NCBI GenBank assembly: GCA_020049115.1
Contig: JAIFLK010000009.1
Span: forward strand, 1-40,855
Direction: 5' to 3'
Length of the DNA: 40,855 bases
Source of the DNA: Chloroflexota bacterium
GTDB lineage: Bacteria; Chloroflexota; Anaerolineae; 4572-78; J111
Made by a program: the position numbers and the translations under genes. Below the pieces are notes generated by a model. The model saw only the letters and a list, made by a program, of their open reading frames with translations. It was not told where the DNA came from and did no database searches. This document shows positions 33,540-40,855 of the stretch, one piece after another; position 1 is the first letter of the stretch; the number at the start of each line of letters is the position of its first letter.

Positions 33540-33941
33540 ATGCCAATCAACCAAAATGGAAGTAGACTTAAAATTTTAATGGTGGAAGATTCAACCAGCC
33601 AAGCGACACGCTTCAAAACGTTGTTAGAGGACGCGGGGTGTGACGTTTTTTGGGCAGATACAGGTGAAAGTGGGTTGGCGATTGCTGAATTAGAGCCATT
33701 TGATTTATTTTTGTTAGATGTGGAATTGCCGGGGATTAATGGCTTTGAGGTGTGTAAGCAATTGAAAGCCAACCCTGTTTTAATGGATAAACCTGTTCTT
33801 ATGCTGACCACCCGTGACCGCGCCGATGATGTGTTACAGGGGTTAGATTTAGGGGCAGTGGATTACATCCCGAAAGATAGCTTTGCCGAAGTCGTCCTCA
33901 TTGAAACTATTAAGCATATTACGCTGAATTGGCGCGATTAG
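33540..33941 (+). CDS. Single-domain response regulator (CheY-like)
   Basis: This 133-residue receiver has the acidic pair in MVEDSTSQ, phospho-acceptor Asp60 (LFLLDVELPGINGF), a switch Thr in MLTTRDR and Lys112 (YIPKDSF). No output domain is present. As the last gene of the chemosensory operon it is a likely CheA target, in the CheY or FrzZ role. ATG 33540 is chosen for AAAGAGGT about 8 bases upstream. The longer frame from 33492 would begin in the palindrome. Confidence 0.92.
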   Translation: MPINQNGSRLKILMVEDSTSQATRFKTLLEDAGCDVFWADTGESGLAIAELEPFDLFLLDVELPGINGFEVCKQLKANPVLMDKPVLMLTTRDRADDVLQGLDLGAVDYIPKDSFAEVVLIETIKHITLNWRD

Positions 33942-33960
33942 GTTAGAGTAGCCTAACGCT

Positions 33961-33993
33961 AGCCTTTATAAGGTTCAAAACCTTATAAAGGCT
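33961..33993. repeat. Hairpin repeat, family F (AGCCTTTATAAGGTTC form)
   Basis: The copy is the same as the one at 10017-10049 except for a loop base. It lies 20 bases after the stop of the last chemosensory gene. Confidence 0.88.
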
Positions 33994-34002
33994 TAATCTT
34001 AT

Positions 34003-34053
34003 TAATATAAAGAGGCCACCAGGTCATTTTGACCTGATGGCCTCTTTATATTA
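34003..34053. repeat. Strong hairpin after the chemosensory operon, possible terminator
   Basis: Arms of 24 bases (TAATATAAAGAGGCCACCAG... and its complement) pair with one mismatch over a TTT loop. The stem is flanked by AT base pairs at its foot (TAATATAAAG / CTTTATATTA), so it could end transcription in either direction though it has no free T-run. Confidence 0.6.
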
Positions 34054-34168
34054 GAGTTTATACCGATTAAAAAATCGTTGACATTTTGTAGGGGGCAATG
34101 CCTTGTGCTTGCCCCCATTGTGGGCAGGGACAAGCCCTGCCCCTACAAAATCATTAAATCGGTATAAT
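34050..34168. mobile_element. Complete MITE-like element, family I
   Basis: The inverted ends TTATACCGATTAAA and TTAAATCGGTATAA enclose CATTTTGTAGGGG / CCCCTACAAAATC and inner hairpins GGGGGCAA/TTGCCCCC and GGGCAGGG/CCCTGCCC. The total is about 119 bases, with no ORF. A truncated relative is at 26479. Confidence 0.88.
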
Positions 34169-34181
34169 GTTTATTGTTTCT

Positions 34182-34230
34182 GGAGTCCAAATCTTTAGAT
34201 TTGACCGCCAAATTTAAAGATTTGGACTCC
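34182..34230. repeat. Double-hairpin repeat, family A, AAATCT form
   Basis: GGAGTCC/GGACTCC form an outer stem. Inside are CAAATCT-TT-AGATTTG and CAAATTT-AA-AGATTTG. The 311-base gap 33942-34252 is thus filled by four different repeats and holds no gene. Confidence 0.88.
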
Positions 34231-34252
34231 GAGTCATGGTCTTGCGCCAAAC

Positions 34253-35032
34253 TTAATCCCAGGCGGTTCGCAATTGGGTGGTCAATTCTAAGCCTGCCTT
34301 GACCAGCAAACCAATCTCCGCGCCAGAACTAAGGAGGCGCATGCCCTGTTTGGCCCAATACGCGGCTAGATTAACATCATTCATGTGCAGCGCGGGGCAA
34401 AGGTGATGTTGTTGGCAACTTTGAATAACTGTGTGCATGGCCTGTTGCATGATGGCACTATTCAGTTCACCAGGCGTGCCGAGGGCAATGGATAAATCAT
34501 TCGGGCCAATGAGTAGCGCGTCTACCTGGGGGACGGCGGCGATTTCTTGGATATTTTCAATGGCCTCGCGGGTCTCAATTTGCACAATCAGCATGGTTTC
34601 TTGGTTCGCACTGCTCATGGCCGCGATGACGTTGCCCGACTTGAAATTCGTATAGCCACGACTGAGGGCATTGCCACGACTACCAATGGGCGGGAATTTC
34701 ATCATCTGCACCACTTGGCGGACTTGCTCGGCCTCGGTGACGCGGGGAATCATTAACCCCTGCGCGCCGACATCTAGGGTTTGGGCAATGTAAGAATAGG
34801 TTATATCTGGCACGCGCACAATGGGCGTGAGGCCAACATACATGGCGGCGCGGCTCAGGTCGGCGATAGTTTCAATGGTGAAGCCACCATGTTCATTATC
34901 AATGATGACGAAATTAAAGCCCGCGTTGGCTAACAATTGCATAATAACGGGCTGACGAATTTCCGCCACCATTGTGCCGATGGCAGTTTGATTGTGCTGT
35001 AAGGTTTGCTTAAGACGGTTAGGGTTTATCAT
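34253..35032 (-). CDS. HpcH/HpaI family aldolase
   Basis: These class II aldolases split 2-keto-3-deoxy acids (for example 2-keto-3-deoxy-rhamnonate or 4-hydroxy-2-oxo-heptanedioate) to pyruvate and an aldehyde. The 259-residue TIM barrel has the base His48 (IDNEHGGF), Arg73 (VRVP), GAQGLMIPRV, metal ligands Glu153 (VQIET) and Asp179 (IGPNDLS), so the active site is complete. The exact substrate is not visible. It is a single gene between repeats; the downstream glycosidase-LysM gene is on the same strand but about 140 bases of palindrome away. Confidence 0.92.
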   Translation of the reverse strand: MINPNRLKQTLQHNQTAIGTMVAEIRQPVIMQLLANAGFNFVIIDNEHGGFTIETIADLSRAAMYVGLTPIVRVPDITYSYIAQTLDVGAQGLMIPRVTEAEQVRQVVQMMKFPPIGSRGNALSRGYTNFKSGNVIAAMSSANQETMLIVQIETREAIENIQEIAAVPQVDALLIGPNDLSIALGTPGELNSAIMQQAMHTVIQSCQQHHLCPALHMNDVNLAAYWAKQGMRLLSSGAEIGLLVKAGLELTTQLRTAWD

Positions 35033-35033
35033 G

Positions 35034-35171
35034 GAACGCGAAAAAAGAACGCGAAGGGCGCGAAATGGGAACGCGAAAGACGCGAATTAAACGCGAAAAG
35101 CGCGAATTAAGCTATTTCGCGCTTTTCGCGCCTTTTTCATTTTCTTCGCGTTCCTTCTTCGCGCCCTTCGC
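35034..35171. repeat. Long 'GCGCGAA' palindrome
   Basis: GAACGCGAAAAAAGAACGCG, GGGCGCGAA and AACGCGAAAAGCGCGAATTA on the left half pair with the TTCGCGC-rich right half around GCTATTTCGC. It separates the aldolase start from the stop of the glycosidase gene. Confidence 0.85.
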
Positions 35172-35173
35172 GT

Positions 35174-37291
35174 TCATACTTTAGGTAAACGTAATGCTAG
35201 ACCGACGGGCATGCGACTGGGGTCGGGGAGTTGGTCTTGGTTGGCTTCGAGGAGCAATTGCCACAGTTGCGGATTGCCATAAACAATTTGGGCAATTTTC
35301 GCCAACGAGTCGCCAGGTTGCACCACGTAATGTCCGTTGTGTCCGTTACTGGAAAGAGCTAAAACGGGTATTTCCAAAAAGCGTTGGCCGCGCTGGGCGA
35401 GTTCATTAAGCATGGTTTCGGTACTTTCAGGGCTTTCGCTGATAACCCGTTCTACAATGCTCGTGCCGACGGCGCGTATTTCTTCTAATACTTCATCGGA
35501 AATTTGGTCAGGTGGGGCAATGACCGTAACATAAGCCCAGCGTCCCGCGACTTCGGCGGGGGCAAAGGAGATGTCAGGGGCAAAGCGGCGGATGTAATTT
35601 TGGGCTGCATTAAGATAACTATCAGAATCTACCAAGACGACCACATGTTCGCCTAGTTTGGGTTCAATATGGGGCGCGCCGTCAACCTCGGCGGGTGTGG
35701 GGAGGAGTCCCATTTTGATGAGATATTGCGCGCCAGGGCGTACCTCTAACACGACGGTTTCGCCAGGGGCGTGTTCCTGGTGGCGGGTGCGTGAGGTGGG
35801 GCTGTAGACACGATAAACCTCGGTTGGGTGTGCTTGATTCCAGGCGGGAACAAGTCGCCAGGGGTCAAAGGTGAGCCGCCCCGCGCCATGTGCTTCAATT
35901 ACGATTTGTTGCAAATCTCGTTGAATAAAGCAATGAGCGGCAGGGCCATGGGCTTGCCAACTCATGGCGTTATCTTGATACACATGGCCGCCGACGGTCA
36001 CTTGTTGCGGCAGGTCAAAGCGATAGGCCAACCCGTTACGGCTTTCATGTCCCGCCGCGAAAAAGTGGGGTTGTTGCTCGCTGAGGGGCGGCCAATTTGT
36101 GGCAAAATGTTGCACGAGATTGCTAATGGGTTTGGGTTCATCACCCATGCGAAAGACTCCGAAATGGGCGGCGGTGGAGTCGGCAGCTTCTTGCCAATCA
36201 TTCAAGGCCCATTTGTAGCCGCCACTGAAATTATGGGCGCGCAGGAAGGAGAACATGGCCGCTTCATAGAGGGCAGTTTGTTCATAATCCGTCACATCAT
36301 GGGCGGAGGGTTGATTGCTCCAGCCAAATTCCGAGAGCAAAATGGCATGGTCAGGGTGGGCGCGGCGCAGACTTTGCAGGTGGCTGACGATGGTATTAAA
36401 GCCATTGAGCGAAAGAGGGGTGTAATGTTGATAGCTTTGAAAATCTAACGCATTGTTGCTAGGCAGCAAGGCCAAATGGAGTTGATTCCAACTGACGGTG
36501 GCGAGATGTTGACAGCCGCCCGCCCGAATGGGGTCTAGGCGGGCTTTTAGCCACGTTTCGAGGGTGCTTTCTAACACGCCAATGAGGGGATGCCACATGG
36601 CTGCTTCATTAGATAAGAGAAAGTCAAAGGCCGTGCCGCGTCCTTGCGCTTCAAAGGCTTTGAGGGCAATTTCATATTCACGAAAAAGATGTAAGGCGTT
36701 GGCATAATAAAAGGCCAAATCTGCCGTCAGATGACTGGGCAGATGACCTTTTTGTTGCAAATCGGCCACTTGCTCACGGCTGACTCGCGGGCCGTAATGG
36801 TCAATCAATTGGGTGGTTTGTACGGTGGCGGTGTAGCCTGTGGGATATTGCGCGGCTGCCAAGTGATAAAAAGTGGGCGCGTTTTCCAAGTCATAGCCGA
36901 GAATGGTGGGGTTATCTTTGTAATGCGTGGTAAGTTTAGCGGCAAACTCGGCCACTTGTGCCAATTCTAGGGCATGGCTGCTGTTCAGGGTGGGCATAAC
37001 CCATAATTTTTGCGCTTGAGCCAGTGATAGAACTTTGTCTAATTTTTTGAAATTATTACGACTAATTTCTTGGGCGAGGGTTTCATCTATCATCAACCGA
37101 ATGGTGTTAAAACCACTCTGCTTGGCTTTGCGTAAATCCCGTTCAATCAGTTCGGCCTCGAACCAATCTGAACCCCACATCTTCCAGGCGCGGTCAAAAT
37201 AGCCATGATAATTGACCCCTAGCATAAACATGGGGTCGCCTGATGCAATTGTTAAATATCGTTTGTTCTCTGCTAAGTGAACCAAGTCCAT
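35174..37291 (-). CDS. GH5/GH42-like glycoside hydrolase clan protein with C-terminal LysM
   Basis: The 705-residue protein begins with a TIM-barrel glycosidase domain (about 1-400). The likely acid/base is Glu136 (ILGYDLENAP) and the nucleophile Glu321 (ILLSEFGWSN), the spacing of clan GH-A. A beta-rich part (about 410-560) follows, then a small alpha/beta domain (about 565-640), and a LysM motif (about 654-705, HYVVQPGDSLAKIAQIVYGN). LysM binds peptidoglycan or chitin. No signal peptide is seen, so how it would reach a wall is unclear. ATG 37291 is firmly chosen by GGAGGT 8 bases upstream; a longer frame to 37360 lacks this. It is transcribed divergently from the PP2C gene. Confidence 0.88.
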   Translation of the reverse strand: MDLVHLAENKRYLTIASGDPMFMLGVNYHGYFDRAWKMWGSDWFEAELIERDLRKAKQSGFNTIRLMIDETLAQEISRNNFKKLDKVLSLAQAQKLWVMPTLNSSHALELAQVAEFAAKLTTHYKDNPTILGYDLENAPTFYHLAAAQYPTGYTATVQTTQLIDHYGPRVSREQVADLQQKGHLPSHLTADLAFYYANALHLFREYEIALKAFEAQGRGTAFDFLLSNEAAMWHPLIGVLESTLETWLKARLDPIRAGGCQHLATVSWNQLHLALLPSNNALDFQSYQHYTPLSLNGFNTIVSHLQSLRRAHPDHAILLSEFGWSNQPSAHDVTDYEQTALYEAAMFSFLRAHNFSGGYKWALNDWQEAADSTAAHFGVFRMGDEPKPISNLVQHFATNWPPLSEQQPHFFAAGHESRNGLAYRFDLPQQVTVGGHVYQDNAMSWQAHGPAAHCFIQRDLQQIVIEAHGAGRLTFDPWRLVPAWNQAHPTEVYRVYSPTSRTRHQEHAPGETVVLEVRPGAQYLIKMGLLPTPAEVDGAPHIEPKLGEHVVVLVDSDSYLNAAQNYIRRFAPDISFAPAEVAGRWAYVTVIAPPDQISDEVLEEIRAVGTSIVERVISESPESTETMLNELAQRGQRFLEIPVLALSSNGHNGHYVVQPGDSLAKIAQIVYGNPQLWQLLLEANQDQLPDPSRMPVGLALRLPKV

Positions 37292-37421
37292 AACGATAGA
37301 CCTCCAAATCAAATTAATAGTGGGGTTGATAATATCCCCAGATTTTAAAGTAGTTGACATAAGTATAAGCCCAATTAAATTTTCTGTAAAGCAGACAGGG
37401 TTTATAGTTGGCTAGTGATTG

Positions 37422-37450
37422 TTGCAAAGCGTTTAAGGCTGTGCTAAACT
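37422..37450 (+). promoter_or_regulatory. Candidate sigma-70 type promoter for the PP2C gene
   Basis: TTGCAA (37422-37427) and TAAACT (37445-37450) stand 17 bases apart in the divergent gap, about 70 bases before the PP2C start. Each box matches consensus at four of six positions. Confidence 0.35.
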
Positions 37451-37521
37451 TAGAGGAATAAGCCTTTGGGGGCAATTTTTTAATTACTGAAGTTGCAATA
37501 TATCACAATGGAGATGATGTT

Positions 37522-38658
37522 ATGAATTATTATAATTCTTTGCTTGTACTATTCTTGGGCTTTGGTCTAATGGAAATTGTTTCAGCGGTGATAGCAGTTG
37601 TTGTTTTAATTGTGGTTGCAGCAATTTTTCTGTTTTTTTCAAGTCGTAAAACGACCGTTCCTATCAAATCGGCGCAGGCAGAGGTGACTCTCAAAACCGT
37701 GTCCTCTCAGCAAACTCCTGAAGTGTTTGCTCCACTCTTAGAAGTTCCTTCCTCTCAAGTAGCCATGGAGATTACTCAAATGTCCCCAAACAATATGCGT
37801 GATTCTGAATTAGCTAAAACATCACCCAATTCAATAAACATAAAGAAAATGATAACAGCCCAAGAAAGAGTTGAAACAGCCCAAGAAACCGCCTCTTTGC
37901 GGTTGCCCCACATGAATTGGCAGGCCGTGGGGTTAAGTGATGTTGGTTTGAAACGTGAATTAAATGAAGATTACTGGGATAAAGCCGAGCTTTTGTTGCC
38001 GACTGAGCAACCCTGTGGCGTTTATATCCTATCCGATGGCATGGGCGGGCATGAAGGCGGCGAAATTGCCAGCCGAGTAACGGTGGAGGCCATTAAAACA
38101 CAATTTATGACGCAGCCACCTCAAACCTTGACGGAATTTGAGACTTGGTTAAATCAAGTTGCGGCTCATGCCAATGAAATGGTGATTGCTCAACAGGGTA
38201 ATCAAGGTCGGGCGGATAGGATGGGCGCGACGTTGGTGGCCGCGTTGGTGGCGAATAATAAAGCTACAATTGTTAATGTGGGGGATAGTCGGGCTTATTT
38301 GCTTAATTCCACGATTAAAAAGTTGACCCGTGACCATTCGTTAGTGGAACGTTTGGTGGAGTTAGGTCAAATTACGGAAGATGAAGCCCGTCATCATCCG
38401 CAAAAAAATGTCATTTATAGCACCATGGGTGATAAGGATAAAATCCAAATTGATGTTTACCATTGCCCCTTGCAGCCTGGTGACCGTTTATTACTTTGTT
38501 CTGACGGTTTAAGTGGCATGGTGGAGGATGAAGATTTGCTTAAGCTGAGTTTGAGTCATCCTGAGGCGGCTATGGCTTGTCAGGTGATGATTAACGCGGC
38601 TAATGAGGCGGGTGGTAAGGATAATATTACAGCCGTTATTGTGCAAATGGATGAATAG
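37522..38658 (+). CDS. PP2C-family serine/threonine phosphatase with N-terminal membrane anchor
   Basis: In this 378-residue protein, residues about 7-40 form one or two hydrophobic helices (LLVLFLGFGLMEIV, VIAVVVLIVVAAIFLFF). A polar linker runs to about 130, then a full PP2C domain follows with RELNEDYW, SDGMGGHEGGE, RMGATLVAAL, VGDSRAYLL, LTRDHSLVERL, LCSDGLSGM and GGKDNITAV. All Asp metal ligands are present. Bacterial PP2C enzymes of the Stp/PrpC kind reverse Hanks-type kinases; no such kinase is in the window. GGAG lies about 9 bases before ATG 37522. It precedes the Rpn-type gene by 3 bases. Confidence 0.92.
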   Translation: MNYYNSLLVLFLGFGLMEIVSAVIAVVVLIVVAAIFLFFSSRKTTVPIKSAQAEVTLKTVSSQQTPEVFAPLLEVPSSQVAMEITQMSPNNMRDSELAKTSPNSINIKKMITAQERVETAQETASLRLPHMNWQAVGLSDVGLKRELNEDYWDKAELLLPTEQPCGVYILSDGMGGHEGGEIASRVTVEAIKTQFMTQPPQTLTEFETWLNQVAAHANEMVIAQQGNQGRADRMGATLVAALVANNKATIVNVGDSRAYLLNSTIKKLTRDHSLVERLVELGQITEDEARHHPQKNVIYSTMGDKDKIQIDVYHCPLQPGDRLLLCSDGLSGMVEDEDLLKLSLSHPEAAMACQVMINAANEAGGKDNITAVIVQMDE

Positions 38659-39321
38659 GCGATGGGGCGTAAAAAGGTAACCCATGAAGACCAGTATGAC
38701 TCGCCCTGGAAAGAGGCCATTGAGGAATATTTCCCTGAATGTTTAGCCTTTTTCTTTGCGGATATTCAGGCGGATATTGATTGGTCGCGCGGCTATCAGT
38801 TTTTGGATAAGGAGTTGGAGAAAATTGTCCGTCAGGCTTTGGTTACGGAGCAACGGGTGGATAAACTGATTGAGGTTTATCGTAAATCGGGCGATACCGC
38901 GTGGGTGTTGATTCATTTGGATATTCAGAGTCAGCATGAAAAAGAATTTGCTAAACGAATGTATCGCTATAATTACCGTCTCTTTGACCGCTATGACCGT
39001 CAAATTGTAACATTGGTTATTTTTGGTGATGAAAGTACCAAATGGCGACCTAATCGTTATGAGCGTGACTTGTGGGGCTGTGAAGTCAAGTTCAAATTTC
39101 CGACGGTCAAATTGATTGATTATAATATCAGTGAGTTGGAACAACATGACAACCCTTTTGCGGTGGTGGTGTTGGCTCATTTATACACCAAGGCCACCAA
39201 AAATAAGCCTAATGAACGCTATGAGGCGAAGTGGCGGTTAATCCGCATGTTATATGAACGGAATTATACCCGTGAGAAAATTTTATCATTGTTGCGTTAT
39301 ATTGATTGGTTATTGGCATTA

Positions 39322-39503
39322 CCACCCATGTTAGAGCAAAAGTTAGATGATACTGTTTTTGAGTATGAGGAGGCACAAAAAATGGCGTATGTTACTTCAT
39401 TTGAACGTCGCGCCACCCATGTTAGAGCAAAAGTTAGATGATACTGTTTTTGAGTATGAGGAGGCACAAAAAATGGCGTATGTTACTTCATTTGAACGTC
39501 GCG
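39322..39503 (+). repeat. 91-bp perfect tandem duplication causing a frameshift
   Basis: Units at 39322-39412 and 39413-39503 are identical, beginning CCACCCATGTTAGAGCAAAA and ending TTTGAACGTCGCG. As 91 is one more than a multiple of three, the frame is lost. Confidence 0.97.
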
Positions 39504-39773
39504 CTGAGGCTCGCGGTGAAGCACGGGCGCGCTTAAAAGTTGAACATGAATATGAACAAAAGTTGATGGTAATGCAGAAACAACTTCAGCAAGAACTCTA
39601 TCAAAAGGTTCAGGAAGAAGTTCAGCAAAAGATTCAGCAGGAACTTCAGCAACGAATCTTGATTGCGAAAGAGACCGTTATGGAGAACCTGGAGTTTCGA
39701 TTTGGAGAAATCCCTTTGAATATCGTAACCTTGATTAATCAGATAGATGACCTGGAGGTGCTAAAGGCAGTGC

Positions 39774-39809
39774 GCCGACAGACCTTTGGGGGCCGACAGA
39801 CCTTTGGGG
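39774..39809 (+). repeat. 18-bp perfect tandem duplication
   Basis: GCCGACAGACCTTTGGGG at 39774-39791 is repeated at 39792-39809, in frame, doubling the residues RQTFGG/RQTFGV. Confidence 0.96.
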
Positions 39810-39919
39810 TAGAATCATTAGAAAAGTTTCAGCAATTACTCCATGAGGTTTGGGTGAATAAGAAGCCTATATTACCTGAGAGCCATGATTCAATGACTTC
39901 ATTAGCGGTTTGATTTTTT

Positions 39920-39953
39920 GGTCATCTGATAACTAAAAGTTATCAGATGACTA
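39920..39953. repeat. Palindrome, family E (GGTCATCTGATAACT form)
   Basis: GGTCATCTGATAACT and AGTTATCAGATGACTA pair over a short A loop, just after the Rpn gene stop and before the formate dehydrogenase start. Confidence 0.88.
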
Positions 39954-39969
39954 CATGGTAGGAAACTTC

Positions 39970-40855
39970 ATGATGCAAGCAGACAACGTGGTGCGCTCAA
40001 CTTGCCCTTATTGCGGGGTGGGTTGTCAAATATTACTAAATATCAAAGCCGACCGTATTTTTCGGATAGATGCCCCTTTTGATGCCGCGCCTAACTTTGG
40101 GCGTTTGTGTGTCAAGGGGCGTTTTGGTACTGATTATGTCCACCATGCTGACCGTTTGACGGTGCCGTTGATTCGGCGGGTGGCGCAGGTGGCGGGGCAG
40201 CGGACGGCAGCCACTGACCGCGCCGAGTGGCGTGAGGCTACTTGGGATGAGGCATTAGATTTAGTGGTGACGCGTTTGCTGGCGTTGCGCTGGCAATATG
40301 GGGCGGATTGTATTACTAATAATGTCTGCGCGAAGGCCACCAATGAAGATAACTATTTATTGCAAAAATATATCCGCGCCGTGATTGGCACGAATAATGT
40401 TGACCATTGTACCCGTTTGTGCCATGCGGGGAGTGTCGCGGCGTTACAATTGGCGGTGGGGTCGAGTGCCATGAGTAATACCATTGCCGAGATGAAAGAT
40501 TTGGAATGTTTCATTATTACGGGGTCGAATACGGCGGATAATCACCCTGTGATGGCGACTTTTATGAAGCAGGCGATTGCAAAAGGGGCGAAGTTGATTG
40601 TGGCTGACCCGCGCCAAACGGAAATGTGTCAATTTGCGACGCTGTGGCTACGGCAACAGCCTGGCACTGACCCCGCGTTGTTTAATGCCATGGCGCATGT
40701 GATTGTGAAGGAAGAACTTTATAACAAAGAATTTATTGCCCAACGAACGGAGGGCTTTTCGGCATATATTGAAAGTTTAGAGCATAAAACGCCTGAATGG
40801 GCGGAAACAATTACAGGTGTGGCTGCGGAGGACATTCGTAAGGCGGCGCGCATGT
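39970..40855 (+). CDS. Formate dehydrogenase alpha subunit (molybdopterin oxidoreductase), Cys type, partial
   Basis: The frame is open to the window end, giving 295 residues. The N-terminus binds a 4Fe-4S cluster: Cys12, Cys15, Cys19 (CPYCGVGC) and Cys47 (GRLCVKG). Next come TWDEALDLV, NNVCAKATNEDNYLLQKYIR, and the active-site stretch NVDHCTRLCHAGSVAAL, where Cys151 stands at the metal-ligand site that is selenocysteine in some FdhF enzymes. The codon is TGC. SSAMSNTIAEM and GSNTADNHPVM fit formate dehydrogenases better than nitrate reductases. No Tat signal is seen, so it is a cytoplasmic type. ATG 39970 is followed by a second ATG at 39973. Links with F420 metabolism upstream are possible but not shown. 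Confidence 0.92.
   Translation, partial: MMQADNVVRSTCPYCGVGCQILLNIKADRIFRIDAPFDAAPNFGRLCVKGRFGTDYVHHADRLTVPLIRRVAQVAGQRTAATDRAEWREATWDEALDLVVTRLLALRWQYGADCITNNVCAKATNEDNYLLQKYIRAVIGTNNVDHCTRLCHAGSVAALQLAVGSSAMSNTIAEMKDLECFIITGSNTADNHPVMATFMKQAIAKGAKLIVADPRQTEMCQFATLWLRQQPGTDPALFNAMAHVIVKEELYNKEFIAQRTEGFSAYIESLEHKTPEWAETITGVAAEDIRKAARM

Larger units (their letters stand above)
38662..39913 (+). pseudogene. Rpn/DUF4351-type PD-(D/E)XK nuclease-like protein, frameshifted by a 91-bp duplication
   Basis: The N-terminal part (EDQYDSPWKEAIEEYFPECL, WVLIHLDIQSQHEKEFAKRM, YNYRLFDRYDRQIVTLVIFGDE) is typical of Rpn/transposase_31-like proteins, a PD-(D/E)XK nuclease group that promotes recombination and is often multicopy. 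The first frame ends at 39441. The C-terminal part (MAYVTSFERRAEARGEARAR, a Gln/Glu-rich coiled coil, then VLKAVRRQTFG...SLEKFQQLL) runs on in another frame to 39913. Both frames share the 91-bp unit at 39322-39412, repeated at 39413-39503. Removing one copy gives a single 386-residue protein. An 18-bp duplication near the end adds RQTFGG. It sits 3 bases after the PP2C gene. Confidence 0.9.

Noticed and set aside
35828-36448. Long antisense frame inside the glycosidase gene
   Set aside because: It is complementary to a well-supported domain and its translation has no recognisable motif.
40420-40425. Selenocysteine in the formate dehydrogenase
   Set aside because: The codon at the metal-ligand position is TGC, an ordinary Cys, so no recoding is needed.

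Overview
The window is an accessory-rich chromosomal segment that most likely belongs to a member of the phylum Chloroflexota. The lineage call rests on three things. There is a tandem set of DUF2298 (Chlor_Arch_YYY type) and TIGR03663/Agl23-type membrane proteins, families described mainly from Chloroflexi and Archaea. There are three genes of coenzyme F420 biology. There is also a chemosensory cluster next to RsbT/RsbU-like partner-switching parts. G+C looks to be in the mid-40s percent. The class is not determined. No rRNA, tRNA, transposase ORF or CRISPR array was recognised.

Layout. 1-657: end of a degenerate sensor kinase. 863-4837: Sir2 deacylase, Uma2 nuclease, tRNA-dihydrouridine synthase and a DUF5939/class III adenylate cyclase. 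4914-6389: polyprenol-dependent GT-C glycosyltransferase. 6530-10685: F420 block made of a frameshifted F420:NADPH oxidoreductase, CofE ligase and FbiB-C-like nitroreductase, split by a two-gene ATPase+PIN cassette on the other strand (8223-9915). 10741-12274: Nudix hydrolase and alpha/beta hydrolase. 12471-22970 (minus): large membrane-protein cluster with an FtsX/MacB-like permease, an Agl23-NHL fusion, a GT39-like paralogue lacking the usual first Asp, and a DUF2298 protein. 23389-25074: REC-PAS-SpoIIE phosphatase. 25230-26345 (minus): M19 dipeptidase. 26718-33941: chemosensory operon cheW, cheR-TPR, a small membrane protein, cheA-REC, cheB, an RsbT-like pseudokinase and a single-domain REC. 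34253-37291 (minus): HpcH/HpaI aldolase and a glycosidase-LysM protein. 37522-39913: PP2C phosphatase and a broken Rpn/DUF4351-type nuclease. 39970-end: Cys-type formate dehydrogenase alpha subunit, cut by the window edge.

Two patterns run through the whole window. First, nearly every gap is filled with palindromic repeats of at least eight families, and some are nested inside others. One family has a conserved fold (outer GGAGT stem holding two small hairpins) but changes its hairpin sequence from copy to copy. Second, five perfect tandem duplications of 14, 18, 21, 57 and 91 bp lie inside genes. Two of them (npdG, Rpn) break the reading frame, and removing one copy restores it exactly. These could be real recent slippage events or assembly artefacts.

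The best candidate for an undescribed system is the ATPase (DUF3696-like) plus PIN nuclease pair at 8223-9915. Its genes overlap, its middle is AT-rich, repeats flank it, and it sits between F420 genes. The second candidate is the chemosensory operon, which ends in an RsbT homologue that has lost its ATP-binding motifs. That suggests chemosensory output through a partner-switching pathway.
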